NCBI GenBank assembly: GCA_050014815.1
Contig: JBEKCP010000199.1
Span: 1-17,441 of the forward strand
From: JBEKCP01 sp050014815
Lineage (GTDB): Bacteria > Planctomycetota > Planctomycetia > Pirellulales > Thermoguttaceae
DNA: 17,441 nt
Direction: 5' to 3'
The position numbers and the translations under genes were made by a program. Positions 7,713 to 15,090 of this stretch are shown piece after piece; the first letter of the stretch is position 1, and each line of letters begins with the position of its first letter. The notes under the pieces are model-generated. The model did not search any database. It was not told where the DNA came from and was given only the letters and a program-made list of their open reading frames with translations.

Positions 7713-10595
7713 ATGGCCAAGCGTAGCCGCCAAGGACCGATGTTGCCCGGTTTTGGGCCGGAAGTGCCCGTGCCGCCGCCCGCGGCGCCGGTCGAGCCGC
7801 CGGCCACGTCCGAGGCCGCCTATCCGCCGCCGGCGAGTCTCGCGGGGCAGACGGTCTGGGTGGTCGATTCCCACTCGCTCATTCACCAGGTCTTCCACGC
7901 CCTGCCCGAAATGACCAGCCCCAGCGGCGAGCCGGTGGCCGCCGTCTACGGCTTCGCACGCGACCTGCTCTACCTGCTGGAGACCAAGCGGCCGGACTTC
8001 CTCTTCTGCGCATTCGACCTTCCGGGCAAGACGTTCCGGCACGGCCTGTTCGAGCAGTACAAGGCGGGCCGGCCGGAAATGCACGAAGACCTCGTCCCCC
8101 AGATCGGCTCTGTCCGCCGCATGGTCGAGGCCCTGGGCATCCCCATCCTGGCCCAGCCCTCGTTCGAGGCCGACGACGTGGCCGCCACCGTCGCGCGAAT
8201 CACCGGGGAGCTGGGCGGGCGGTGCTTCATCGTCACCGCCGACAAGGACTGCCGCCAGCTCATTACCGACCGCGTCAAGCTCTACAACATCCGCAAGAAC
8301 GAGGTCATCGACCGCGACGCGCTCCGGGCGGCGTGGGGCATCGCCCCGCAGCAGGTCGTCGACTACCAGGCCCTCGTGGGCGACGCAACGGACAATGTTC
8401 CGGGCGTTCCGCTGATCGGTCCCAAGGCCGCGCAGGAGTTGTTGGAGAAATACGGCACCTTGGACAACATCCTGGCCCACGCCGGCGAGGTTTCCGGCGC
8501 CGCGCGGCGGGAGAACCTGGCGAAGTACCGCCAGCAGGCGCTCTTGAGCCGCCGGCTGGTCCGCCTCGACGACCGCGTGCCCGTGGCGATCGACTGGCGC
8601 CGGGCCCGGCCGGTCGGCTCCGATCCGTCCCCGGCATTGGCCCTGTGCCGGGAGTTCGGCTTTCGCAAGCTGGCGGAGAAGCTTGTGGAGTTGTGGGGCA
8701 CGGCGTCGGTGGTGCCGCCGGCCGCCGGCAAGCCCGTCTACCGCACGGTGGCCGCGCCGGAGAGTTTCCAGGCTTTCCTCTCCGAGCTTGCGCGTCAGAA
8801 ACGCGTCTCGGTCGATACGGAGACGACGCACCGCTGGCCCCGCTGGGCCCGGATCGTCGGCCTCTCCTTCGCCTGGAATCAGACCGAGGGCTGGTACCTG
8901 CCGTTGCGGGCGCCGCCGGGCGAGCCCACGCTGGACCCCGCGGCCACCCTGGCGGCCCTGCGGCCGGTGCTGGAGGATCCGGCCGTCGAGAAGATCGGAC
9001 AAAACCTGAAGTACGACCGCATCGTGTTGCGCGGCGAGGGCGTCGAGCTGGCCGGCACGGCCTTCGACACCATGATCGCCAGCTACCTCCTCGACGCCGG
9101 ACAGCGGAACCATAACCTCGACGACCTGGCCAAACGCTATCTCAATCATGCCACGATCAAAATCGAGGAACTCATCGGCGCCGGCAAAAGCCAGAAGCGG
9201 ATGGACGAAGTGCCGGTCGAGGACGTTACCTCCTATGCCGGCGAGGACGCCTTGCTGCCGGTCCGGCTCGAGCCGATCCTGGCCGGGCGGCTTGCGGAGT
9301 CCGGCCTGACCGACCTGTTCGCCAAGGTGGAGATGCCGCTGGTCGACGTCCTGGTGGCGATGGAGCACACCGGCGTCAGGGTTGACCTGGACCGCCTGGC
9401 CGAGTTGAGCCGCCGCTTCGGCCAGCGGATGGAGGCGATCGAGCGGGAGATCTACGACCTGGCCGGCCGCCGGTTCAACATCGCCTCGCCCAAGCAGCTC
9501 CAAGAGCTGCTTTTCGTCGAGCACAAGCTGCCGGTGCTGAAGCGGACGGCGAAGACCGGGCCGAGCACCGACGCCGACGTGCTGGAGGCGCTGGCCGCCC
9601 AGGGGCATCCGCTGCCGGCCAAGATCGTCCAGTACAGGCAGTACGCGAAACTGAAGGGGACCTACGTCGACGCCCTGCCGGCAATGGTCCATCCCGAGAC
9701 GGGCCGCGTCCATGCGTCGTTCAACCAGGTCGTGACGGCGACCGGGCGGCTCAGCTCCAGCGACCCGAACCTCCAGAACATCCCGGTCCGCAGCGAGGAG
9801 GGCCGCGAGATCCGCTCGGCCTTCGTGCCCGGCCGACCCGGCTGGGTCCTCCTGGCGGCCGACTACTCGCAGATCGAACTCCGCGTGCTGGCCCATTACA
9901 CGGGCGACCAACGGCTCATGGAGGCCTTCCGCCGCGACGAGGACATCCATGCCATGGTCGCCAGCCAGGTCCACGGGGTCCCGCTGGAGGCCGTCACCGA
10001 CGCGATGCGGCGGCAGGCGAAGGTGGTGAATTTCGGCATCCTCTACGGTCAGAGCGCCACGGGCCTGGCCCAGCGCCTGGGGATCGATCGGGCCGCGGCC
10101 TCGCAGTTCATCGAGGACTACTTCCGGCAATATCCGCGGATCGAGGAGTTCCTGGTCCGGGTCCTGGCCGAGTGCCGCCAGAAAGGTTACGTGAGCACGA
10201 TCCTGGGGCGGCGGCGGGCGATCCAGGGGGTCCGCCCGGACGCCGGCCGATCGAGGAACGTCGCCGAGCGGACCGCGGTCAATACGGTCATCCAAGGGTC
10301 GGCGGCAGACCTGATCAAGCTGGCCATGATCGCCATCCACCGCCGCCTCGGCGAGGAGCGGCTGCCGGCGAGGATGGTCTTGCAGATCCACGACGAGCTG
10401 ATCTTCGAGGTGGCGGGCGAGCGGCTCCAGGACGTGGCCCGGCTGGTCGCCGAAGAGATGTCTCGCGTCTATCCGCTGGACGTGCCCTTGAAGGTGGACG
10501 TGGAGGCGGGACCGAACTGGGCCGACACGGAACCGTTGGCGGAACTGCGAGACGACACCGGCCGATCAGCCACGAACACAACAACATTACCTTGA
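7713..10595 (+). CDS. polA: DNA polymerase I
   Basis: This 960-residue three-domain DNA polymerase I acts in repair, Okazaki-fragment processing and primer removal. A proline-rich N-terminal extension (1-45) precedes the 5' nuclease (about 46-330; VVDSHSLIHQVFHA, EADDVAATVA, VTADKDCRQLI, LVGDATDNVPGVPLIGPKAA). The 3'-5' exonuclease (about 345-530) retains D368/E370 (VDTETT), D435 (NLKYDR) and Y508/D512 (YAGED), so proofreading is probably active. The polymerase domain has motif A LAADYSQIELR (D717), motif B RRQAKVVNFGILYGQS (766-781) and motif C QIHDELIFE (H893-D894-E895). The last ~20 residues after GPNWADTEPL look non-conserved, and the stop codon lies in an intergenic inverted repeat. No Shine-Dalgarno sequence is seen before the ATG. 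coaE follows about 100 nt later. Confidence 0.97.
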   Translation: MAKRSRQGPMLPGFGPEVPVPPPAAPVEPPATSEAAYPPPASLAGQTVWVVDSHSLIHQVFHALPEMTSPSGEPVAAVYGFARDLLYLLETKRPDFLFCAFDLPGKTFRHGLFEQYKAGRPEMHEDLVPQIGSVRRMVEALGIPILAQPSFEADDVAATVARITGELGGRCFIVTADKDCRQLITDRVKLYNIRKNEVIDRDALRAAWGIAPQQVVDYQALVGDATDNVPGVPLIGPKAAQELLEKYGTLDNILAHAGEVSGAARRENLAKYRQQALLSRRLVRLDDRVPVAIDWRRARPVGSDPSPALALCREFGFRKLAEKLVELWGTASVVPPAAGKPVYRTVAAPESFQAFLSELARQKRVSVDTETTHRWPRWARIVGLSFAWNQTEGWYLPLRAPPGEPTLDPAATLAALRPVLEDPAVEKIGQNLKYDRIVLRGEGVELAGTAFDTMIASYLLDAGQRNHNLDDLAKRYLNHATIKIEELIGAGKSQKRMDEVPVEDVTSYAGEDALLPVRLEPILAGRLAESGLTDLFAKVEMPLVDVLVAMEHTGVRVDLDRLAELSRRFGQRMEAIEREIYDLAGRRFNIASPKQLQELLFVEHKLPVLKRTAKTGPSTDADVLEALAAQGHPLPAKIVQYRQYAKLKGTYVDALPAMVHPETGRVHASFNQVVTATGRLSSSDPNLQNIPVRSEEGREIRSAFVPGRPGWVLLAADYSQIELRVLAHYTGDQRLMEAFRRDEDIHAMVASQVHGVPLEAVTDAMRRQAKVVNFGILYGQSATGLAQRLGIDRAAASQFIEDYFRQYPRIEEFLVRVLAECRQKGYVSTILGRRRAIQGVRPDAGRSRNVAERTAVNTVIQGSAADLIKLAMIAIHRRLGEERLPARMVLQIHDELIFEVAGERLQDVARLVAEEMSRVYPLDVPLKVDVEAGPNWADTEPLAELRDDTGRSATNTTTLP

Positions 10596-10674
10596 CCACG
10601 AAGACACAAAGGGCACCAAGGGAGCCGGTACGGACCAGACCGGTCTTCTTCGTGTCCTTTGTGCCTTCGTGGTC
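10594..10674. repeat. Imperfect 23-bp inverted repeat between polA and coaE
   Basis: The arm at 10594-10616 (containing ACCACGAAGACACAAAGG) matches the reverse complement of 10652-10674 at 21 of 23 positions, around a 35-nt spacer. The polA stop TGA (10593-10595) overlaps the left edge, and the right edge is 21 nt before the coaE ATG. There is no T-tract. It resembles a dispersed palindromic repeat rather than a terminator, though as RNA it would form a long hairpin that could insulate or stabilise the transcript. Confidence 0.75.
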
Positions 10675-10695
10675 GTCAGAGAGGTCTGCGACGGC

Positions 10696-11292
10696 ATGCA
10701 TATCCTCGGGTTATTAGGCGGCGTAGCGAGCGGCAAAAGCCTGGTGGCCGGGCTGTTGGCCAAGCGGGGGGCGGCGGTGCTGGACGCCGACCGCGCGGGG
10801 CACGAGGCCCTGCGGCTGCCCGAGATCGAGGCCGCCGTCCGCCGCCGCTGGGGCGAGGGGGTCTTCGGCCCGGATGGCCACGTGGATCGCCCCCGGTTGG
10901 CACGGATCGTCTTTGCCCCCACTTACGAGGGGAAGTGCGAGCGGGAGTACCTGGAGCAACTGACCCATCCCGAGATTGCTCGATTGATCCGCCGGCAGGT
11001 GGAATCGCTGCCCGAGGATACCCCGCTGGCGGTATTGGACGCCGCGTTGATTCTTGAGGCAGGTTGGGGTAAACTGTGTGATAGGCTTGTGTTTGTCGAG
11101 GCGCCGCCCGAGGTGCGGCTGGCCCGGGCCATGGCCCGCGGTTGGACCCCCGACGAGTTCTCGGCGCGCGAGGCGGCCCAGGAATCCCTGGACTTCAAGC
11201 GGCGACGCGCCGATGTGATTATTGACAACTCCGGCTCCCCGGAAGATACTGAATCAGAGATCGCGCGCCTCTGGCAGTCCCTCATCGGCTGA
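10696..11292 (+). CDS. coaE: Dephospho-CoA kinase
   Basis: This 198-residue P-loop kinase phosphorylates the ribose 3'-hydroxyl of dephospho-CoA, the last step of CoA synthesis. The P-loop is GGVASGKS (8-15) and is followed by VLDADRAGHEAL (28-39). YLEQLTHPEIARLIRR (85-100) and ILEAGWGKLCDRLVFVEAP (119-137) match the CoaE central region. The lid segment RGWTPDEFSAREAAQE precedes a C-terminal RADVIIDNSGS strand. The frame is open upstream to 10669, but that part lies in the inverted repeat and family sequence begins at MHILGLLGGVAS, so 10696 is chosen. A weak GAGAGG lies 11 nt upstream. The polA-coaE-rho order is one I associate with planctomycetes. Confidence 0.93.
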   Translation: MHILGLLGGVASGKSLVAGLLAKRGAAVLDADRAGHEALRLPEIEAAVRRRWGEGVFGPDGHVDRPRLARIVFAPTYEGKCEREYLEQLTHPEIARLIRRQVESLPEDTPLAVLDAALILEAGWGKLCDRLVFVEAPPEVRLARAMARGWTPDEFSAREAAQESLDFKRRRADVIIDNSGSPEDTESEIARLWQSLIG

Positions 11293-11382
11293 GCGTTCCT
11301 TCCCCCGCGGTTCCCCGACCGACCGTTTCGGTGCTCCCACCGGACCGACGAAGCGCACTTCAGAAACGAGCAACAGACTTCC

Positions 11383-11577
11383 ATGGCTGCTGAAATGAAC
11401 ATGGTCTATTGGAAAGGAAAGCGATACTGGGTCGGAAAGCTCCTCGATCATCCCGAGATCATGAGCCAGGGGAGGACGGTCAAGGAATTGGAAGCGAACC
11501 TCAAAGAAGCCTATCTGCTGATGGCTATGGACGACGTGCCCGAGGCGCATAAGGTGAAGGCTATCGCGATCCCCTGA
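11383..11577 (+). CDS. hicB: HicB-family antitoxin
   Basis: This short protein (64 residues from 11383, or 60 from the ATG at 11395) has the HicB pattern: an N-terminal strand pair (MVYWKGKRYWVGKLLDHP), then the signature SQGRTVKELEANLKEAYLLM, where HicB proteins usually have SQG-T-EEA-NIKEA. It is on the short side and has no recognisable added DNA-binding domain. Its stop codon TGA overlaps the first codon of the hicA frame (CTGA), the classic overlap of coupled TA genes. It should bind and neutralise the HicA mRNA interferase encoded immediately downstream. Its compositional style differs from the flanking coaE and rho genes, in keeping with an inserted cassette. Confidence 0.8.
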   Translation: MAAEMNMVYWKGKRYWVGKLLDHPEIMSQGRTVKELEANLKEAYLLMAMDDVPEAHKVKAIAIP

Positions 11578-11750
11578 AGAGGACGGACCTCATCAAGAGA
11601 ATCACCAAGATCGGTTGCGTTCTGTTGAGGCCGGGAGCGAATCACGACATTTATGTAAACCTGCGAACAGGAAGGAAACAACCGGTCCCGCGACACCGCG
11701 AGATCGACGAATACTTGGCGCGACACATCATCAAAGTTCTTTCCAGCTAG
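11574..11750 (+). CDS. hicA: HicA-family mRNA interferase toxin with a CTG start (or start-codon-inactivated)
   Basis: This frame encodes 58 residues that fit HicA end to end: KRTDLIKRITKIGCVLLRPG, then NHDIYVN with the expected catalytic histidine (H24), then the signature PVPRHREIDEYLARHIIK. HicA is a double-stranded-RNA-binding-fold RNase that cleaves mRNA. There is no ATG, GTG or TTG between the in-frame stop at 11550-11552 and the conserved start of the protein; the codon where ATG is expected is CTG (11574), overlapping the hicB stop. Either CTG is used as start, with hicB-coupled translation, or a single change has silenced the toxin. The rest of the frame is intact, which argues against long-standing decay. 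Gene finders that require standard starts would miss it. Confidence 0.8.
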   Translation: MKRTDLIKRITKIGCVLLRPGANHDIYVNLRTGRKQPVPRHREIDEYLARHIIKVLSS

Positions 11751-11825
11751 TCCCCCCGTTCTTGCCGAAAAGTACCCCAATCCCACCGCTGGCGCCTTCC
11801 GCGTGCCGGCACGTTCGTTCCTTTC

Positions 11826-11830
11826 AGGAG
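11826..11830 (+). promoter_or_regulatory. Shine-Dalgarno sequence of rho
   Basis: AGGAG lies 10 nt before the rho ATG at 11841 and supports that start. It is one of the few clear ribosome-binding sites in front of a core gene in this window. Confidence 0.6.
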
Positions 11831-11840
11831 AGTTTGTATC

Positions 11841-13544
11841 ATGCCCCGCATCCGCCAGACCCGGCCGGACGACAAGGATCTTGACGCACCGCCGGCCGAG
11901 CAGAACGGCCACGCGGCGTCCAAAGACGATTGCCCGGTCTCGGAAGGCCGCTCTGTCGCCGAGATCGAGCGCCTGGTGTCGGAGGAGATCGGCGCCGCTC
12001 CGGAGGACCGCCGCGCCGCCGCCGAAGAGGAACGCACCGTCTCTGAAGACCGCCGCGGCGAGGGCGGGGAGCCCGCGCCCCTCTGCAACCTCGACGACGA
12101 CGACCCCCTCTCCCTGGCCGAGGAAATCGCCGCCGGCGCCGAACCCCCTCCCGACGAGTTCCACGACCGCTACGAGCAGATCAAGCAGTCGGGCGATACC
12201 CACATCGCCGAGCTGCAGCGGATGTCGATGGCCGAGTTGATCGAGGAAGCCCGCAAGGAGAACCTCACCGACTACGCGGGCATCAAGAAGCAGGACCTGA
12301 TTTTCAGGATCCTGAAGGAGCGGGTGAAGCTCAACGGGCTGATGTACGGCGAGGGGACGCTCGAGATCCTGCCGGACGGATTCGGCTTCCTCCGCAGCCC
12401 CGACTACCATTACCTCTCCTGCCCGGACGACATTTACGTCTCGCCCAGCCAGATCCGCCGGTTCGGGCTGCAGACGGGGGCCACGGTCTCCGGCCAGATC
12501 CGCCCGCCCAAGGAAAACGAGCGGTACTTCGCCCTCTTGCGGGTCGAGGCGATCAACTACCAGGACCCGAACCTCGTGGCCGGCAAGGTCCCCTTCGACG
12601 AGTTGACGCCGCTGCACCCCGACGAGCGGATCCGCATGGAAACCACCGCCGACGAAACGGACATGCGCGTGGTCGACATGATCGTGCCGATCGGGTTCGG
12701 GCAGCGGGGGCTGATCGTCAGCCCGCCCCGGGCCGGAAAGACCATCCTCATGCAGAAGATGGCCAAGGCCGCCCTGGCCAACTATCCCGACCTCTACGTC
12801 TTCATGCTCCTGATCGACGAGCGGCCGGAGGAGGTCACCGACATGGAGCGGCAGGTCAAGGGCCGCAACTGCGAAGTGATCAGCTCGACCTTCGACGAGC
12901 CCGCCGCCCGGCACCTCCAGGTCTCCGAAATGGTCATCGAAAAGGCCAAGCGGATGGTCGAGTACGGCTACGACGTCCTGATCTTCCTCGACTCGATCAC
13001 GCGGCTGGCCCGCGCGTGGAACTCCGAGTGTCCCAGCTCGGGCAAGCTCCTCTCCGGCGGCGTGGACGCCAACGCCCTCCAGCGCCCCAAGCGGTTCTTC
13101 GGCTCCGCCCGGAAGGTCGAAGAGGGCGGGTCGCTGACCATCATCGGCACCGCGCTGGTGGAGACCGGCAGCCGTATGGACGAGGTCATCTTCGAGGAGT
13201 TCAAGGGCACCGGCAACCAGGAGATCGTCCTGGACCGCAAGCTGGTCGACCGCCGGATATGGCCCGCCATCGATATCAACAAGAGCGGCACCCGCAAAGA
13301 AGAGATGCTGCTGGACCCGGAGGAATACCGCCGGATCTGCATCCTGCGGCGGGTGCTGAACGATATGAACCCGCCCGACGCGATGGAACTACTGGTCACG
13401 CGGCTGGCGAAGACCAAGTCGAACGCCGAGTTCCTGATGGGTGAGGGACGAGGGGGATTGGGGGATTTGGGGATTTGGGGAGGCGAACACATAGCCGCGG
13501 ATGAATATCCGCGCGCGGAGGGCTCAGGGGTTTGGCGCGGATGA
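11841..13544 (+). CDS. rho: Transcription termination factor Rho with a repeat-derived C-terminal tail
   Basis: Rho is the hexameric RNA helicase that ends transcription. The protein is 567 residues: an acidic, probably disordered N-terminal extension (1-115); the Rho N-domain (about 120-163, MSMAELIEEARKENL...KKQDLIFRIL); the RNA-binding cold-shock-like domain (about 167-235, EGTLEILPDGFGFLRSP); and the RecA-like motor. The motor has Walker A SPPRAGKT (294-301), Walker B LIFLDSITRLARAWN (380-394), the Q-loop region SSGKLLSGGVDANALQRPKRFFGSARK and the R-loop KGTGNQEIVLDR. Normal Rho ends shortly after KTKSNAEFL. Here the frame runs on for about 34 residues (G/W-rich) through a G-rich intergenic-type repeat and ends in an ATGA overlap with ribH. 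The tail is probably non-functional or tolerated. Confidence 0.96.
   Translation: MPRIRQTRPDDKDLDAPPAEQNGHAASKDDCPVSEGRSVAEIERLVSEEIGAAPEDRRAAAEEERTVSEDRRGEGGEPAPLCNLDDDDPLSLAEEIAAGAEPPPDEFHDRYEQIKQSGDTHIAELQRMSMAELIEEARKENLTDYAGIKKQDLIFRILKERVKLNGLMYGEGTLEILPDGFGFLRSPDYHYLSCPDDIYVSPSQIRRFGLQTGATVSGQIRPPKENERYFALLRVEAINYQDPNLVAGKVPFDELTPLHPDERIRMETTADETDMRVVDMIVPIGFGQRGLIVSPPRAGKTILMQKMAKAALANYPDLYVFMLLIDERPEEVTDMERQVKGRNCEVISSTFDEPAARHLQVSEMVIEKAKRMVEYGYDVLIFLDSITRLARAWNSECPSSGKLLSGGVDANALQRPKRFFGSARKVEEGGSLTIIGTALVETGSRMDEVIFEEFKGTGNQEIVLDRKLVDRRIWPAIDINKSGTRKEEMLLDPEEYRRICILRRVLNDMNPPDAMELLVTRLAKTKSNAEFLMGEGRGGLGDLGIWGGEHIAADEYPRAEGSGVWRG
13446..13514. repeat. G-rich repeats and small palindrome inside the 3' end of rho
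   Basis: Imperfect copies of GGGGATTTG/GGGGGATTG occupy about 13450-13481. A palindrome follows: GCGGAT (13497-13502), GAAT, ATCCGC (13507-13512). The style matches other intergenic repeat modules in the window, but here it is translated as the Rho tail. GGGG runs could form a G-quadruplex on the plus strand or in the mRNA. Confidence 0.65.
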
Positions 13545-14062
13545 ACATCTACGACGGACAATCCGGGCCGTTGGACGGCCGCTTCGCCGTGGTCGTCTCG
13601 CGGTTCAACGAGTCGATCACTCGGCGGCTCCTGGACGGCGCAGTCCGCACCCTGGTGGCCGGCGGCGTGGCGGACGATCGGATCGACGTGGCCTGGGTGC
13701 CCGGGGCGTTCGAGATCCCCACGGCGGCCGCCCGCCTGGCCGCTTCCGGCCGCTACGCCGCGGTGCTCTGCCTCGGCGCGGTCATCCGCGGCGAGACCAG
13801 TCACGACCAGCACATCAACCGGGCCGTGAGCATCGCCCTAGCTCAGCTCGGCGCGGAGTACAAGCTGCCGGTGCTCTTCGGCGTCTTGACTTGCAACACG
13901 CTGGAGCAGGCGATTGCCCGGTCCGGCGACCCGCAAGCGGATACCCGCGGTGCGACCACGGGCAAGGATCTTGGCAAGGCCCGCTTGAGCAACAAGGGCG
14001 TCGACTGCGCCGCCGCCGCGCTGGAAATGGTCCGGCTCTTGGCGAAACTGCCGCTGAAGTGA
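13541..14062 (+). CDS. ribH: 6,7-dimethyl-8-ribityllumazine synthase
   Basis: RibH condenses 5-amino-6-ribitylamino-uracil with 3,4-dihydroxybutanone phosphate in the penultimate step of riboflavin synthesis, usually as a pentamer or 60-mer shell. The 173-residue protein shows SRFNESIT (20-27), WVPGAFEIP (52-60), the catalytic loop GAVIRGETSHDQ with H88, GVLTCNTLEQAIARSG (114-129) and NKGVDCAAAALEM. The ATG at 13541 overlaps the rho stop as ATGA, suggesting translational coupling; the frame also contains an upstream TTG at 13532, which is less likely. In planctomycetes ribH is commonly followed by nusB; here the next ~1.5 kb is accessory and only a nusB remnant follows at 15531. Confidence 0.95.
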   Translation: MNIYDGQSGPLDGRFAVVVSRFNESITRRLLDGAVRTLVAGGVADDRIDVAWVPGAFEIPTAAARLAASGRYAAVLCLGAVIRGETSHDQHINRAVSIALAQLGAEYKLPVLFGVLTCNTLEQAIARSGDPQADTRGATTGKDLGKARLSNKGVDCAAAALEMVRLLAKLPLK

Positions 14063-14101
14063 CGGCCAGAACATCTTGGGCAATCAACAGGTGTATGGGG
14101 T

Positions 14102-14623
14102 ATGGGCGTTATACACCGCTTTCTCGCAACTGAAGACGAAGCGTGCTTGATCCCCGAGTGGTTTCGCTCGCAGTCGCACGAGCCAATCGAACGCACGGAA
14201 CACGGAAACAGTCTGTTCTACTTTGAGGCGTTCGGCCCCCCGTCGGACAACGCAAAGGAATCTCCGTTGGTGAACGTCTTCACGCCCTTGCGCAAGCGCG
14301 ATGTTTTGTTGACCTGCGGCGAAGTTCATTTCCTGGCTACACCCTTGTCCTTGTTCCCGCAGTTGGCCGCGTTGAACCGAGCGTTTCGGGCATGGCTGTC
14401 CCAATTCACGCGCGTGTTTTCACGGCGCAAGGATTTCGAGCCGGAATGGAACTACTACCTTGAAGGCGGCATCCAGAATAGGGATGCGGACGTGCATGCT
14501 CTGCCGAACGCAATGAGATTGCTACGACAGGGCCGATACTTTGTAGCCATGGATGACAATGACTGCGTACTGGAGAAAGTCTGCCGAGAGCTACGAAAAC
14601 GTGGCGTCCCTGGAGTCTCGTGA
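14102..14623 (+). CDS. Hypothetical protein of 173 residues
   Basis: I do not recognise this protein. It starts at an ATG at 14102, 39 nt after ribH, and is soluble-looking with no signal peptide or membrane segment. It has mixed charge, is rich in aromatic residues, and includes stretches such as EHGNSLFYFEAFGPP, VHFLATPLSLFPQLAALNRAF and EWNYYLEGGIQNRDADVHALPN. Its lower GC content and more even codon use compared with ribH suggest real coding sequence acquired separately. It sits in the accessory block that separates ribH from the nusB remnant. A stand-alone immunity- or accessory-type protein is possible, but nothing in the sequence proves it. Confidence 0.6.
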   Translation: MGVIHRFLATEDEACLIPEWFRSQSHEPIERTEHGNSLFYFEAFGPPSDNAKESPLVNVFTPLRKRDVLLTCGEVHFLATPLSLFPQLAALNRAFRAWLSQFTRVFSRRKDFEPEWNYYLEGGIQNRDADVHALPNAMRLLRQGRYFVAMDDNDCVLEKVCRELRKRGVPGVS

Positions 14624-14753
14624 TTCTGGACGCCCAGCACGCCATTCTCGCGCAACCGGGATGGCCAGATTCCGCCGGGCACAGCCCCGCCGCGTTCCGG
14701 AGCTGCGCCCCTAGCCGATTGGCTGGCCGGCGGAGTAAAATAGAGCACAAGTG

Positions 14754-14760
14754 AAGGGAG
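14754..14760 (+). promoter_or_regulatory. Shine-Dalgarno sequence of the HTH/PIN cassette
   Basis: AAGGGAG lies 7 nt before the ATG at 14768. A TAAAAT (14736-14741) further upstream could be a -10 element, but no -35 at a suitable distance was seen. Confidence 0.5.
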
Positions 14761-14767
14761 CATTATC

Positions 14768-15088
14768 ATGGCACAGACCGCGACCAACCTTCCCCCGGTG
14801 GGAACACCGGCGGAGCTCCCTGACGTCATGACGCTCGCGGAGGCGGCCGGGTATCTGCGACTATCGGAAGGGGAGGTCCTGGAACTCGTTCGCGATCAAG
14901 GTCTGCCCAGTCGCCGGATCGGCAACGAGTGGCGATTCCTCAGAGCGGCAATTCAAGACTGGCTCCGCATCCCCGAGACGAAAGACTTTTGGTCGCGACA
15001 CTTCGGGGCGTTGAAGAACGACCCCTATCTTGGGGAAATCCTCCAGCGGGTTGATAGCGACCGCAGGCAGGCCGCGGCTGAGGAGTAG
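14768..15088 (+). CDS. Helix-turn-helix (excisionase/MerR-like) antitoxin
   Basis: This 106-residue protein has a central HTH of the excisionase/MerR-like type used as an antitoxin beside PIN toxins: VMTLAEAAGYLRLSEGEVLELVRDQGLPSRRIGNEWRFLRAAIQDWL (about 20-66). The C-terminal tail, KDFWSRHFGALKNDPYLGEILQRVDSDRR, would be the toxin-binding part. It has a good ribosome-binding site and ends 2 nt before the PIN gene, so the two are co-translated. It likely binds the cassette's own promoter. The alternative, an excisionase of an integrated element, is unlikely because no integrase is present. Confidence 0.82.
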   Translation: MAQTATNLPPVGTPAELPDVMTLAEAAGYLRLSEGEVLELVRDQGLPSRRIGNEWRFLRAAIQDWLRIPETKDFWSRHFGALKNDPYLGEILQRVDSDRRQAAAEE

Positions 15089-15090
15089 CC

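Noticed and set aside
7638..10391. 917-residue minus-strand open frame opposite polA
   Set aside because: It is antisense to polA, which has all its motifs; it arises from strong third-position GC bias.
14768..15088. Excisionase of an integrated element
   Set aside because: The HTH resembles excisionases, but there is no integrase or attachment site, and the PIN gene 2 nt downstream fits an antitoxin role better.
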